Source of the DNA: Ascochyta rabiei | Taxonomy: Eukaryota; Ascomycota; Dothideomycetes; Pleosporales; Didymellaceae | NCBI RefSeq assembly: GCF_004011695.2 | Contig: NC_082408.1 | Coordinates: 2,093,501-2,157,500 of the forward strand | Reading direction: 5' to 3' | DNA: 64,000 nucleotides | In this document: positions 21,335 to 32,833 of the stretch, in pieces | Numbering within the stretch: the first letter of the stretch is position 1 | Layout: every line of letters begins with the position of its first letter | Notes under the pieces: model-generated | The model's database searches: none | What the model was told of the DNA's origin: nothing | Seen by the model: the letters and a program-made list of their open reading frames with translations, nothing else | Position numbers and translations under genes: made by a program

Positions 21335-21346
21335 TCAGCCGACAAG

Positions 21347-21479
21347 ATGAGAGCCAAATGGAGGAAGAAGCGCGTCAGGAGGCTTAAGCGTAAGAGAAGA
21401 AAGACGAGGGCTCGTTCGTAAGTTACACCGTCCGTACCTCCGCACAGCTTCATAAAGCTGACATTGCTTTAGCAAATAA
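21347..21479 (+). CDS. RPL41: 60S ribosomal protein eL41, 25 residues
   Basis: Exons are 21347-21417 and 21473-21479. Exon 1 encodes MRAKWRKKRVRRLKRKRR followed by KTRAR and two bases of a Ser codon. A 55-nt intron (donor GTAAGT, CTGAC branch, acceptor CTTTAG) then joins to C-AAA-TAA, giving the conserved end R-S-K. The final length of 25 equals yeast eL41, a very basic helix that bridges the two ribosomal subunits. Without splicing the frame would stop one residue short. It is easily missed because it is so short. Confidence 0.93.
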
Positions 21480-22266
21480 ACGGCTCGCCCCCAATCTCAG
21501 CACCCACACCACCTCAGTCTTGAACGATAACGATCAATGAACGCCCCGATCTGCGCAGCGCCTTTGCGTCCGCTCAACTCTCTGGTTACCCGACGACGTC
21601 GCTCCGCTACGTCACACGGTAGACACGCGACACGAGCGCCAACCCCCCTCACGAAGGGCGACTGCTAGGCTGAGGACGGCACAGGATGCTGGTCAACCAC
21701 CCCATTGAGGTCTTCGAGAGTTTACTTGAACACGATGGTCACTCTAACACCGGTCGCACTTCTCGCGTGCTCGTTTGCACGCTTGAAAACGTCCTTTGAC
21801 TGATACATCTCCGTGTGGAGACATGATATCGAATGAAAAAATGCTTCACGACAAATTGTCTGGTCGTCTGCTTGAATTTGTGATGTTATGCCTGTGATGT
21901 GCGCTTGCCGAGAGAGCTTTTCCCCGCATTTCGCGCTGTGACGTGTTGTGGTCCGAGATCCGAACGTAGTCTTGCACGGGACCAAATAACGTTCAGGCTT
22001 GTCAATGTGAGTACGGCAACACATGTGTAAGGTATGATACAGCTGGACATGAGCTGTCGTTCCTGTGTCGTATCGTGTCTTACAAATCCTACGCACTGCT
22101 GCCAACGAAGGTTTACACAAACGAGGATGTCATGACAAAGGGAAACAGTTCACCATTTTCTCAGAGAAAGGAAGCTAGTTACATCCCAGCCACTCGCCGG
22201 TGTGCAAGGCATGCGCTGGTATCATCGAAACCAGATCAAGGGGGAACCATCAACACAACCACCGCC
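21480..22266. other. Spacer between RPL41 and STE3, convergent
   Basis: These 787 bp include the RPL41 3' end and the probable 3' end of STE3. An open frame at 21722-22120 on the minus strand has no protein-like composition or recognised motif. Confidence 0.45.
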
Positions 22267-23857
22267 CTACGGCCTCAGCATCCACTCATCTGCCGACTTC
22301 CTCTCCGTGCTCTCCCTGACCTCCTCATCGAGGTGCACTTCGCGAAACACAGTGACGCCCACCGACTCGCTGTTACGCCTCGAGGAGGGCGCCTCGGAAG
22401 CCCAGGCCCGTGCCGAAAAGCCTTCAGGTACAGATTCCACAACCGCCTTCTCGCCATTAGCTGTGGATGTTGTTGAGCCATGCGAGAACGTGGGAAGTAT
22501 GGGCTGGCGGTTACCGCCACGGGTGAAGAGACGCCCGAGGAGGGATGTGTTGGTTGGGGCTGACGTGCGTCCAGGTAGGACGGGAGCGGTCGACGAGATG
22601 GAGTGGAGCTTAGCATTGTCCACGCTCTCGAGCACAACGGACTTGCTGCGCACGCTGTTGTTGAACGTGCTACCGCCGAAGGAGCTCAGGCTCGAACTTC
22701 CCTTGAAGAAATAGCTCTTCGCCTTGCTCACGTACGTCGAGGTCCAAGTGCGCGCTGAGACGAAGCTACTTCGTGTGCTGGTGCCGCTCTTGCGCATGAT
22801 GTACAAGCTCGGGAAGACCTTGCCCAGACCAAGAGCGAGGAGCATCTTCTTGTAAGTATTGTACGCATCCGTGCCGGTGCCGAAAATCAAAAAGACAACG
22901 TAGCCCAGGACGACTTGGCCCCATTTGTCGACGTGCACTTTGCCTTCAGATGGGAATTTGAGGATGATGTTCTTCTTGTCGCCATTGAGTCGCTCCCACT
23001 CGTAGTCCCACTTGAAGCTGGCCAGCTGCGAGCAAAAGTAGTAGAATGGGTAGGCTGAGTACGGCACGACGATGAAGGTCATGATGATGCAGATGAGGAA
23101 GAGGCGGATGAAGCGAGACTTGGTGCTGTTGCGGGCCATGACGAGGCGAGAGAACTCGCGTCGGTAGCGGAAGAGGCGGATGAACAAGAGTACTGCGAGA
23201 TAGTAAGCAAGTTGACTGCAGCAGTGCTGTGAAGAACCTACCTGCGTAGTAGACAGCGACGGTCATGGTGATCGGTACCCACATAGCGCTCAACACCAGG
23301 CTCTGCCACGTCGGACGGTATGCAGCTATGCAACCTTCAATGCCCCAGACGTTGTAGCGGACTGACTGAACGGGGATGTAGAGCAGAATCAGAACTAACG
23401 GGTAGCACCAGCACCAGGCAAACTCGATGAGCTGTTCCCTGAGCTTGCTGCTCCTGCTCGATGCAACAGTGATATTTCGAGTGTCCATGACCTTGGCGAG
23501 CTTCCTTAGAATCATGACCATGGACGCCGCTAAACCGACCTGGCCTCCAACCTGGATCCGCACGTTGATGTCGCACCAAACATTGCCGTTCCACCACTCT
23601 TCAACATTGTCACGAGGCCATATGATAGGATTGATGCCGAGAGAGAAGTTTGTGAGAATGATCCAAAGGACGAGCGAGCCGGCAGCGACGTTCCGCTGTG
23701 AGAAGTGCCATACCAGGGGGGCTATACAGAGAAGCCAGGAGAACCAAGCCAGGATTGAGAAGATGATGGCTGTGAGGTAGATTGGAGTATCGCCTGTGGA
23801 CATGACGTCTGTCCAGTCAGTTCCATGCGGTGGGAGAGGGGCCAGCCTGATAGACAT
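22267..23857 (-). CDS. STE3: STE3-type pheromone receptor (GPCR)
   Basis: Minus-strand exons are 23857-23242 and 23192-22267, giving 513 residues. The 49-nt intron (GTAGGT donor, TCTCGCAG acceptor) joins VAVYYA to VLLFIRLFRYRREF. Seven hydrophobic segments can be followed over about 300 residues: PIYLTAIIFSILAWFSWLL, LVLWIILTNFSLGINPIIWP, a segment near VGLAASMVMI, CYPLVLILLYIPVQSV, SLVLSAMWVPITMTVAVYY, LFLICIIMTFIVVPYSAYPF and VVLGYVVFLIFGTGTDAY. The WP in TM2 and the basic third loop fit the a-factor (lipopeptide) receptor family. The 200-residue cytoplasmic tail is Ser/Thr-rich. It should bind the mating lipopeptide at the plasma membrane and signal through a heterotrimeric G protein. The first ATG after the upstream stop was taken as start. 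Confidence 0.93.
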
Positions 23858-25089
23858 ACTGGCTATCAAATGAGTCCCGGGTGAGATGGCTGTTGATGGC
23901 TACACCAGCTGCGGGAACGATGGCGTAAGCTGTTGTGGTCCTTTAGTTGCTGCCGCGTGGGCTTGGATTGCGTTTGGGTTTTGAGTGTGTGGTTCGACTG
24001 AGGCTTGTGTGTTGTCTGTTTGTACGAAGGACTGAATTGAGAATTGAGATAACGACTTGAAGAATCGAGGACCGAGAGAGATTGATGAGAAGGAGAGTTT
24101 AGTCAATAAGCAGCTGGCGTCACTATCCATACTGTCGTCGCGCAATAGAGATCTGCTCGACTGAATAGCTGTCTCAGTTGTCAATACCTCTCAATAGCAA
24201 CTTCTGTTTGACTTCTAAGGCGTGCAGGTGAAAGCAAGGCCGTAACTTGAAAAACGGCTGTGCTCACCGAAAAATTCGACAGCGTTGGGTGGAGGGCGTT
24301 CCACAGCATTTCCATGGTTTCACCCGGCGCTATGGTCGACGTGCACTGCAGGTGGTGAGGTCCAAGCGTGGGCTCACTAGAATAGGTCGTCAATAGGGCT
24401 CTGAATACAGCATTGTCGAAGCGCTCACCAACGCCAAACGGAATTGTTGAACAGCAATACAGTGGATTCAGAGACACAGCAAGTCTAGCATTGATGACGG
24501 TGTTTTTGATGAATTTTGCGCGCTCGTTGTGAAGGGCGATATCTGTGAAGCGTGCAGAGTGGTCGAGCATAGCGTTCAAGTCTATCGAATTGAGTCTGAT
24601 TCATGGCACGTGCAAGCTGTATGCTTTGCGACTGTGTGCTGCTGGAGAACTACAAACAGACAGGCAGGCTCTATGTGCGTGCAAGTGCATGGCGAGCTGA
24701 CAACAGAAGCCGCAGGATGTTGAGAACCTTGTTCTGACTGGTTGGGCAGGTGTTTGAAGTGGTCTACCATGATAGCAAGACGAAGTGAGGATGAAGGGAT
24801 GAAGACATGTGGAGATCGTCGTTAGTGTCGTTGGTGTCGTTGGTGTTTTGTGTAGTCGGCCTGGCGGTGACGTAATCGAGCGTTGCAACTTCCCGAGGTA
24901 CCTTCTGCACTCTGGACGGCACGCGAGTCCGTAGTACGGAACGCGAGCATCAGCGCGCCACTACGCCTTGCCGATGGCTGCGCCGACCACGTCCGACCTC
25001 TCCACCGCCGTCGACGCCTACGAACGCTGGGACGTTGATGTCAAGGCGCATTAGGCTCCCACAATTGACCGCTGCGTGTCTTCTGCACA
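23858..25089. promoter_or_regulatory. Divergent 1.2 kb upstream region, STE3 / membrane protein
   Basis: This interval separates two divergent starts. It holds open frames on the minus strand (23900-24184 and 24181-24579) that could be upstream frames in a long STE3 leader, but neither has a recognisable protein pattern. A clean short upstream frame precedes the + gene. Confidence 0.45.
24974..25054 (+). promoter_or_regulatory. Upstream open reading frame, 26 codons
   Basis: An ATG at 24974 in good context (CCGATGG) starts a frame reading MAAPTTSDLSTAVDAYERW and ending at TAG 35 bp before the main start at 25090. If it lies in the mature leader it would lower translation of the downstream gene or make it conditional. 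Confidence 0.45.
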
Positions 25090-26489
25090 ATGGACGGCGC
25101 GCCTGCGGATAGTGCCGCCTCTGATGCCCAGATTCCCTCTCAGCTCCGCCAGAGGATGTTGAACCGCGCCGCGACCTTTGCTGAGGGTCCTCAGCCCTCG
25201 CCTACCCGTTCGCTTCGACGCCGGAGCTCCTTACTCTCTGACCTTTCAGACACGCGACACTCGTTCCGTTCGTCGACCGACAACCTCCTCAGAAACAACG
25301 ACACTCAGGACAAGCTCGTGTCGGTGGAAGATGGCGCCCAGTGGCTGTCTAGTCCTGTCATCTTTGCCGTCTTTCCTGCAGTTGCAGGGCTGCTGTATCA
25401 GAATGGAGCGGCTGTTCTGACTGACATTCTGACGCTTGGCTTGGCGTCGTGGTTCCTGCACTGGTGCTGTACCTTCCCTTGGTATGTTGTGCTTGTACAC
25501 AGACAGTATGAAAAACCACTGATCGACGGCGTAGGACTTGGTACCATTCTGCCCAGCAAAGGCGGTACATAGAGCCAGACGAGACTCGATTCGCCGACAC
25601 CATCCACAAAGAGGAGGATGAAGATAGCATCGAGGGTCCGGAAGACAATGCAGACTCAGTGCCAGAAGACTCGAAAGCGAACGAACAACGAGGCATGACC
25701 GCTGCTGCTGTGGCACAGCTCGAAGCCAGCCAGTCGCTCAAACAACAAGAGCGAATGGCCTTCGCCACATGCTTCTTCGGCCCTCTGGCCGGAGCCTACC
25801 TCCTTCACACCATTCGTGGGCAGCTGACGGTCACAGAGGGGCTGGTGTCCGACTACAACCTCACCATATTCGTCATGGTTGCAGAGCTCCGACCGATTGC
25901 GCGCCTCATGAAGATGCAGGAGGAGCGCATGTTCCATCTGCAGCGTATCGTCAAGACAGACCCTCGAGACTTGGCGGATCCCAGCGATGCACAGGCTATA
26001 GCACAGCGGCTGTCAGAACTGGAGGGGAGACTGGGCGAGCCAACGACGACCAACGACATGGAGACATCGCGGGTTGCCGCTGAAGTGCGACAGGGCCTAC
26101 AAACACAACTGGACGCCATCACAAGAGCGATCCGGCGCTACGAGAAGAGATCGGCAGCGCAGACGATTCAGATCGAGGCGCGCTTTCGCGAAGTCGATTT
26201 GCGGCTGAAAGACGCTCTGTCTCTGGCAGCAGCGGCAGCACGAAGCGGACAGCGACCGGGCATCGTTTCCACCATGCTCAGCTGGGTTGTGAATTTGGTC
26301 AACAACGTCTTGCAGACGGCTTGGGACGTTGGTCTGTACCCACTCCGGACAGCGCTGGCGGCAGCTGTGCTTGTCAAGTCGTATTTTGTAAAGGACGAAG
26401 AGCGCCAGTCTCGAAGAGGCATGAAGGGGGAGAGGAACGGACACTCCTCCATGCCGACGTCTAGGATGCAGTCGAAAAGCATACGCTGA
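25090..26489 (+). CDS. Conserved fungal membrane protein of unknown function
   Basis: Exons are 25090-25481 and 25535-26489, giving 448 residues. The 53-nt intron (GTATGT donor, GGCGTAG acceptor) joins CCTFPW to TWYHSAQQRRYIEPDETRF. The Ser/Arg-rich N-terminus is followed by two hydrophobic stretches (VIFAVFPAVAGLLYQ and ILTLGLASWFLHW, about 95-130). An amphipathic region lies at about 205-240, a coiled-coil-like helix at about 260-350 (QTQLDAITRAIRRYEKR), and a hydrophobic C-terminal region near IVSTMLSWVVNLVNNVLQ. I do not recognise a named family. The layout suggests an organelle or ER membrane protein that oligomerises through the coil. Confidence 0.82.
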
Positions 26490-26979
26490 TTACTAGCCTG
26501 TTTGAACCTAATAGACCTATATTTCTGCTTGTTCCCTGCTCGGCGCTGCGGCCGTTGAATTGTGAGCAGCCACGTCGGAGCTCTCGATGCAACCACAGTA
26601 TCAGAGTGGATCTGTAGCAGAACATGGTAAAGTTGCAGCGTGGCAGCTTATCTTGGGCCCACAGAATCACACGAGCTCCCCGTCCGACAACGGCACCGTC
26701 GGCTTCTCTTTACAGTAACCCGGAGATGGTCAGTTAACCAGTAGTGGTTGCTACCCCGCCCCCACTACAGATGTAGCTATGGATCCAATACAACATGGCC
26801 GCGTCGCGTGGCAGGCTCCTCTGCTTTCCAGTTGCTATCGCTTGACAGTTGTAGTGTTGTTTGTGTAGCTGCTCTCCAGTTGCCATCGCTCGACAGTTGT
26901 AGTGTTATTTGTGTAGCTGCTTTCCAGTTGCCATCACTCGACGATTGTAGTATTGTTTGCGTAGCTGCACGTCTTCGCC
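26490..26979. promoter_or_regulatory. Spacer and leader of the HSL-type esterase, with tandem repeat
   Basis: These 490 bp hold the 3' end of the membrane protein gene and the upstream region of the esterase. The last 150 bp is a 48-bp tandem repeat ending just before the start codon. Confidence 0.6.
26831..26974 (+). repeat. 48-bp tandem repeat, three copies, abutting a start codon
   Basis: Copies begin at 26831, 26879 and 26927 with GTTGC(T/C)ATC and run on to GTAGCTGC. The copies differ at only a few positions. The array ends 6-10 bp before the esterase ATG at 26980, so it is probably transcribed leader sequence. Confidence 0.9.
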
Positions 26980-28133
26980 ATGTCACTCCGATCCGACCTC
27001 ACCATTGATGCGTCCAAGTTCGACCGCAAGCTCACGGACAAGCAGACGGAGGAGTTCAACGAGAAGCTGATCAAGATCTGGGCAGATGGACCGAGGTGGT
27101 ACGAGGTAGGCGTCTGGAGAGCTGGCAGTTGAGCTCTGCTGACAGGCCTAGGTCGGCGCAGAGGAATACCGCAAGCTTCGGTGGGAAGGCAAGACGCCGC
27201 TCCCCAAGCCCGTCGTGCTGGCCGAGGGCGTCAATGGCACGATACCGTCGCGCGAAGCCGGGCGAGAGATCCCCTACCGCGTGTTCAAGCCTGCGGGCGG
27301 CGTGAGCAAGGGCATCCACCTGCACATCCACGGAGGAGGATGGGTGCTCCAGTCTGAACATTAGTGCGTTTGCATCGTCACGGGAAGGCGAACGAAAGCT
27401 CATCACGCCTACAGCCAGGATACCTACCTCAAGTACATGGCCGACCACTACGAGCTGACGGTGTTCTCGGTCGGGTACAGACTCGCGCCCGAGCACCCAT
27501 GGCCGGCGGGCGGAGAGGACTGCTACGATGCGGCGGAGTGGCTGGTCAAGAACGGGCCGTCTGTGTTTGGCGGCGAGCTGATGTTCACCGGCGGAGAGGT
27601 AGGCAGCGAGACGTCCACTCCTCTGGCAGGCGGTCACTAACACGGCGCAGTCAGCCGGCGGCCACCTCGCGTGCCTGGTAGCCTTCCACCTGCTCGACGC
27701 ACTCCCCTCGTTCGCCTTCCGCGGGCTGCTGCTCCACTTTGGCTGCTTCGACCTCTCCGGGTTCCTGCCGCACGTGGCGCACCACGAGAAGCACCTCGTC
27801 ATCGACCACGACGTCATGGCGGCGTACATTGACGCCCTGCTCCCCCACACGACGATCGAGCAGCGCCGCGACCCCAGCATCTCGCCCTTCTTCCGCGACC
27901 TTCGCGGCCTGGCGCTGCCGCCGGCGCTGTTCACCTGTGGCAGCGAGGACCCGCTGCTCGACGACACGGTGTTGATGGGGGCCAAGTGGCAGATGTGGGG
28001 GCATGAGGCGGTGGTGAAGATTTACAATGGCGCGCCGCATGGCTTCATTGGGAATCCGGTGGGGACGATTCGGAGCGTGGAGGAGGGGCTGCAGGATAGC
28101 GTTGCGTTTGTGAAGGCGCAGATGGGCGGGTAG
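26980..28133 (+). CDS. Alpha/beta hydrolase, hormone-sensitive-lipase-type esterase
   Basis: Exons are 26980-27105, 27152-27363, 27415-27598 and 27651-28133, giving 334 residues. Introns of 46, 51 and 52 nt all have GT-AG ends and restore frame. The oxyanion motif HGGGW begins at His102. The nucleophile motif G-E-S-A-G-G is built across intron 3, with Ser175 as the first codon of exon 4. The acid is Asp274 (GSEDPLLDD) and the base His304 (GAPHGF). This is the complete set for family IV (HSL-type) carboxylesterases, some of which act on short-chain esters or as arylformamidases. No signal peptide is visible, so it is probably cytosolic. The natural substrate cannot be read from the sequence. 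Confidence 0.92.
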
Positions 28134-28610
28134 TGGTTGTCTTTTCTGAGTGGTTGCCATTACTTTTCTGAGTGGTTGCCATTACTTTTCTGAATGCTTG
28201 CCATGCCTTGTTCTAGACAGTCACTATTACTTCTAGACAGTTACTGTTACTTCTAGACGGTTACTGTTACTTCTAGACGGTTACTGTTACTTCTAGACGG
28301 TTACTATTCCTTCTTCAGACAGTCACTATTACTTCTAGACAGTCACTATTACTTCTTCCGACAGTTACTATTACTTCTTCTAGACGGTTACCATGTTGTG
28401 TATTGCTTCTTCTAGCATGATTGCCATTGTGTGTGGTTATCAGAGTGCCATGTGTGATTAGAGTGCTATGTGGACCACAGTGGTTGTGGAGAGCGCTAGC
28501 GTATGGCGGCTCGAGCCATGTCATGGCTATCTGTGCGCCCTAACGCGGCTCCAGGTTTTCTCCACGGCTCCACGGTGCGCTGAGGCGACCACCTCTGCCT
28601 GCGCGCAACC
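28134..28610. other. Minisatellite-filled spacer before the P5B ATPase
   Basis: Most of this 477-bp interval is occupied by two families of 20-22-bp imperfect repeats; the remaining part, from about 28440, should hold the promoter of the ATPase gene. Confidence 0.6.
28141..28395. repeat. 20-22-bp imperfect minisatellite
   Basis: The first part (28141-28205) has about two and a half copies of a 22-bp unit, CTTTTCTGAGTGGTTGCCATTA. The second part has about nine copies of a 20-bp unit of the form ACTTCTAGACGGTTACTGTT, with AGACAG/AGACGG and CACT/TACT variants. Confidence 0.85.
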
Positions 28611-31600
28611 ATGGCAGCCAACGGGAGCGCTGAACGGCGTCGACGCAGCATGGGCCTGTACCGGCGCGCGTCCAACATGAGCGAGTATGCGGCGCCCACT
28701 CCCACTCCCACTCCGCCGCCCCAGCGAGCGGACATGCTCGGCGAGACAGCGAGACAGAAACGCAGCGCTGATGCACGCACAGAGCCGCCAGCTTCATCGA
28801 GGACGTCGACATGGCGCACGACGAGGTACCCCTCCGTCCCATGCCCCCGCCGCCCCGGACGGGCACGACTGACGCCAGAATCCAGATCTTCGCCGGGCCC
28901 GGCATGTCGGAGAGCGTGCCCACGAGCGTCAGCGCCTTCTCGCACCGCCGCCGCGAGCGCGCCGACAGCACCGCCAGCCTGACGTCGTTTGCCTACTACG
29001 ACGAGCAGCAGGACAGCGACCACGATGAGGACCCAGCGCTCTACTACGACGAGGACGCCGTGGACGACGAGGACGCCGTGGACGACGAGGACGCCGTGGA
29101 CGACGAGGCCATGATGGACGCCGACGTCGAGTACGACGTGGACAGCCACACTGACCGCCACCGCCACCGCGACCTCGAGTCCGGCCCCAGCCCCTCGCCC
29201 AGCCCCTCGCGCAGAAAGTCGAGCGGCAGCAGGAGCCGGCGCAGCGTCGACCGCCCGCTGCTGAGGCGGCACTCGAGCGCGTCCAGCGCACGCTCGGCCA
29301 GCTGGAGGGGCCGCCGCTCCAGCCAGAAGCTCTACATCCTCACCGAGGACCTGACCATCGTCGTCGCCGGCTTCCGCACCTCGACGCTTGGCTTCGGCGT
29401 CTACGCGCTGCTCTGCACCGCCACCCTCGGCCTCGCCTGGCTGCTGTTCCGCTGGCTGCCGCGCTGGCAGGTCGCCCTCACCGGCACCACCACCCCGCTC
29501 AAGCACGCCGCCTGGGTCGTCATCGAGAACCAGTGGGGCGAGTTCGCCGTCCAGGACGTCACCCACCAGCCCTACGGCCGCTCCCTCACCACCGTCTTCG
29601 GCGAGTCGGACAAGAAGCGCCGCGGCGACTGGGACGAGGACGAGGACCCGCTCATCCCCGACCTGCGCTGCCTCGACTACCGCTACATCCGCTTCGTCTA
29701 CCACCCCATCAAGGACAAGTTCGTCCTCGCCAACACGTGGAAGGACCCCGCCTGGACCCACGTCGCCGCCCTGCGCGACGGGCTCGACAACGAAGAGCGC
29801 GACTACCGCGAGCTCGTCTTCGGCAAGAACCAGATCGACATTGCCGAGAAGTCGCTCGGCCAGCTGCTCGTCGACGAGGTCTTCCACCCCTTCTACGTCT
29901 TCCAGATCGCCAGTCTGTTGCTGTGGTCCGTCGACGAGTACTACTACTACGCCGCCGCCATCTTCCTCATCTCCGTCATCAGCATCGCCACCACCCTGAT
30001 GGAGACCAAGGCCACCATGAAGCGCCTGCGCGACGTCTCCAAGTTCGAGTGCGAGATCCGCGTCCTGCGCAACGGCTTCTGGACCCACGTCGACTCCGCC
30101 GAGCTGGTCCCGGGCGACGTGTACGAGGTCACCGACCCAGCCCTGGCCCAGTTCCCCTGCGACAGCCTGCTGCTTTCCGGCGACTGCATCGTCAACGAGA
30201 GCATGCTGACCGGCGAGTCCATCCCCGTCTCCAAGATCCCCGTCACCAACCAGTCGCTGGACCTGCTCGATCTCAGCGCCTCCGCCCTCCACCCCGAACT
30301 CGCCCGGCACATGCTCTTCTCCGGCACCAAGATCATCCGCGCGCGCCGTCCGCACGAAGACCACGTCGACGACGAAGCCGCCGCCCTGGCCATGGTCGTC
30401 CGCACCGGCTTCAACACGACCAAGGGCGCTCTGGTGCGCTCCATGCTGTTCCCCAAGCCGTCCGGCTTCAAGTTCTACCGCGACTCGTTCCGCTACATCT
30501 CCGTCATGGCCTTCATCGCCATGATTGGCTTCGTTGCCTCCTTCATCAACTTCGTCCACCTCGGCCTCGCGTGGCATCTCATCGTCGTCCGCGCCCTCGA
30601 CTTGATTACGATTGTCGTCCCCCCCGCACTGCCTGCCACCCTCACCATCGGCACGTCTTTCGCCCTGTCGCGCCTCAAGCAGAAGCACATCTTCTGCATC
30701 AGCCCGCAGCGCGTCAACGTCGGCGGCAAGCTGGATGTGGTCTGCTTCGACAAGACCGGCACCCTCACCGAAGAGGGTCTCGACGTTCTGGGCGTTCGTG
30801 TCGTCGAGCGTCCGAGGAACCGGTTCAGTGAGATCTTGGCTGACCCCTACGACATCCTGCCCGCATCCCACCACGACCGCGACCCGACTGTGGAGTACGT
30901 CGCTCACAAGACCATCCTCTACACCATGGCCACGTGCCACTCGCTGCGCAAGATTGATGATGAGCTTGTTGGTGACCCCCTGGACGTCAAGATGTTCGAC
31001 TTTACCGGCTGGAGCTACGAAGAGGGCGAGGGATCAGGCAACAGCGACGACGACCCAGAACAGAAGCTCTCGCCCTCGGTCGCCAGGCCGCCTCCCGGAC
31101 GCGAGTACGACCTCGACGACGCCGAAGACAACCGCAAAGCTGTCGAGCTTGGCGTCTTGAAGTCGTTCGAGTTCGTCTCGCAGCTCCGCCGAGCCAGTGT
31201 CATTGTCCGCCGCTTCGGCTCCAAGAGCGGAGACATCTACGTCAAAGGCGCACCTGAAGTCATGAAGGAGATCTGTCGCCCAGAAAGCTTCCCAACCGAC
31301 TACGAGGAGCTCCTGGCCTTCTACACGCACCGCGGCTTCCGTGTCATTGCCTGCGCAACCAAATCCATCCCCAAGCTCAACTGGCTCAAGGTGCAGAAGA
31401 TGAAGCGCGAAGAAGCCGAGAGCAACCTTGACTTTATTGGTTTCATCGTCTTCGAGAACAAGTTGAAGGACAGCACCGCCCCCGTCATCGAGGAGCTCGC
31501 GCGCGCCAACATCCGCAAAGTTATGTGCACTGGCGACAACATCCTCACCGCCATCAGCGTAGCCCGCGAGTGCGGTCTCATCAACAAAACAGCGCACTGC

Positions 31601-32833
31601 TTCGTCCCGCATTTCGCAGAGGGAGATAGCCGGAACCCGCTCTCCAAACTTTCCTGGGAGTCCGTCGATGACCCGGTTTTCAAGCTGGACGAGAACACCC
31701 TCAAGCCGCTCCCGCCCCCGCCCGAGGCAGATGTCTCACTCCCCTACGACATCAGCAACCTGCGCAACTACTCACTTGCCGTCTCTGGCGATGTGTTCCG
31801 CTGGGTCATCGACTTTGCGTCTGAATCGGTGCTGCGCGAGATGCTTGTGGCAGGGCAGGTCTTCGCACGTATGTCGCCAGATGAAAAACACGAACTTGTG
31901 GAGAAGCTGCAGAGCATAGACTACTGTGTAGGCTTCTGCGGTGATGGCGCAAACGACTGCGGCGCGTTGAAGGCGGCAGATGTCGGCATCAGCTTGTCCG
32001 AAGCAGAAGCCAGCGTCGCCGCGCCCTTTACCTCTCGCCAGTTCGACATCTCGTGCGTCCCGCAGGTTATCAAAGAAGGCCGCGCCGCGCTCGTCACGTC
32101 GTTCTCGTGCTTCAAGTACATGAGTCTGTACAGCGCGATCCAGTTCTGCTCCGTCTCGTTCCTGTACGCCTCGGCCAGCAACCTCGGAGACTTCCAGTTT
32201 CTGTTCATCGACCTGCTGCTCATCCTGCCCATCGCCATCTTCATGGGCTGGAGCGCCGCGCACCCGATCCTCTCCCGGAAGCGCCCGACCGCCAACCTCG
32301 TCAGCCGCAAAGTCCTCACCCCGCTGCTGGGCCAGATGGTGCTCTGCATCCTGACGCAGTTCCTCGCCTTCCACTTTGTGCAGCAGCAGCCCTGGTACCA
32401 GCCGCCCGTCCTCGACCCGGAGCACTCGAACAGCCTGAACAGCCAGAACACGGCCCTCTTCCTCGTCTCGTGCTTCCAATACATTCTCTCCGCCGTCGTC
32501 CTCAGCGTCGGCCGCCCGTACCGCGAACCCATGTCGCGCAACCTGCCCTTCATCAGCACCATCTTCCTCACCCTCGCCCTGTCCGTCTACATGCTCTTCG
32601 ACCCGGCCGACTGGGTCATGCGCTGGATGGAGCTCACCGACATGGACGTTGCCTTCAAGGTGTTCCTGCTCGCCCTTGGCCTGGGCAACTTTGCCGTCGC
32701 CTATCTCACCGAGCACTTGCTCCTCCCCGGCCTCGCCAAGTGGATCGGCGTCGCCAAGGTCCGCATCGGCGGCGAGCGCTGGAAGAAGAAGAGGAAGGAG
32801 TACAAGGTGATTCAGGCTGCCTTGATGATCTAA
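28611..32833 (+). CDS. YPK9: P5B-type cation/polyamine-transporting ATPase (Ypk9/ATP13A2-like)
   Basis: Proposed exons are 28611-28684 and 28783-32833, giving 1,374 residues. The 98-nt intron (GTATGC donor, ACGCACAG acceptor) joins MAANGSAERRRRSMGLY... to AASFIEDVDMAHDEV. Without it the start would be the ATG at 28811 (1,340 residues). A disordered N-terminus holds a 15-bp coding repeat (DEDAV). The P5B signature PPALPATLTIG in TM4, the phosphorylation site DKTGTLTEEG, LTGES, and the hinge GDGANDCGALK are all present, so the pump should be active. P5B pumps of this type act on vacuolar/lysosomal membranes; ATP13A2 exports polyamines and Ypk9 protects against Mn2+ and other metals. Codon use is very GC-rich at third positions. 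Confidence 0.95.

Noticed and set aside
21722..22120. 132-codon minus-strand frame downstream of STE3
   Set aside because: It is rich in Arg, Thr and Cys without pattern and lies where the STE3 3' UTR is expected.
24181..24579. 132-codon frame in the upstream region of STE3
   Set aside because: It has ordinary random-like composition, no motif and no splice links to STE3; kept only as a possible leader frame.
28496..30940. 814-codon open frame antisense to the P5B ATPase gene
   Set aside because: It is the shadow of a gene with extreme G/C at third positions, which removes stops from the opposite strand. Its translation is a monotone of Val, Asp, Glu and Gly without domains.
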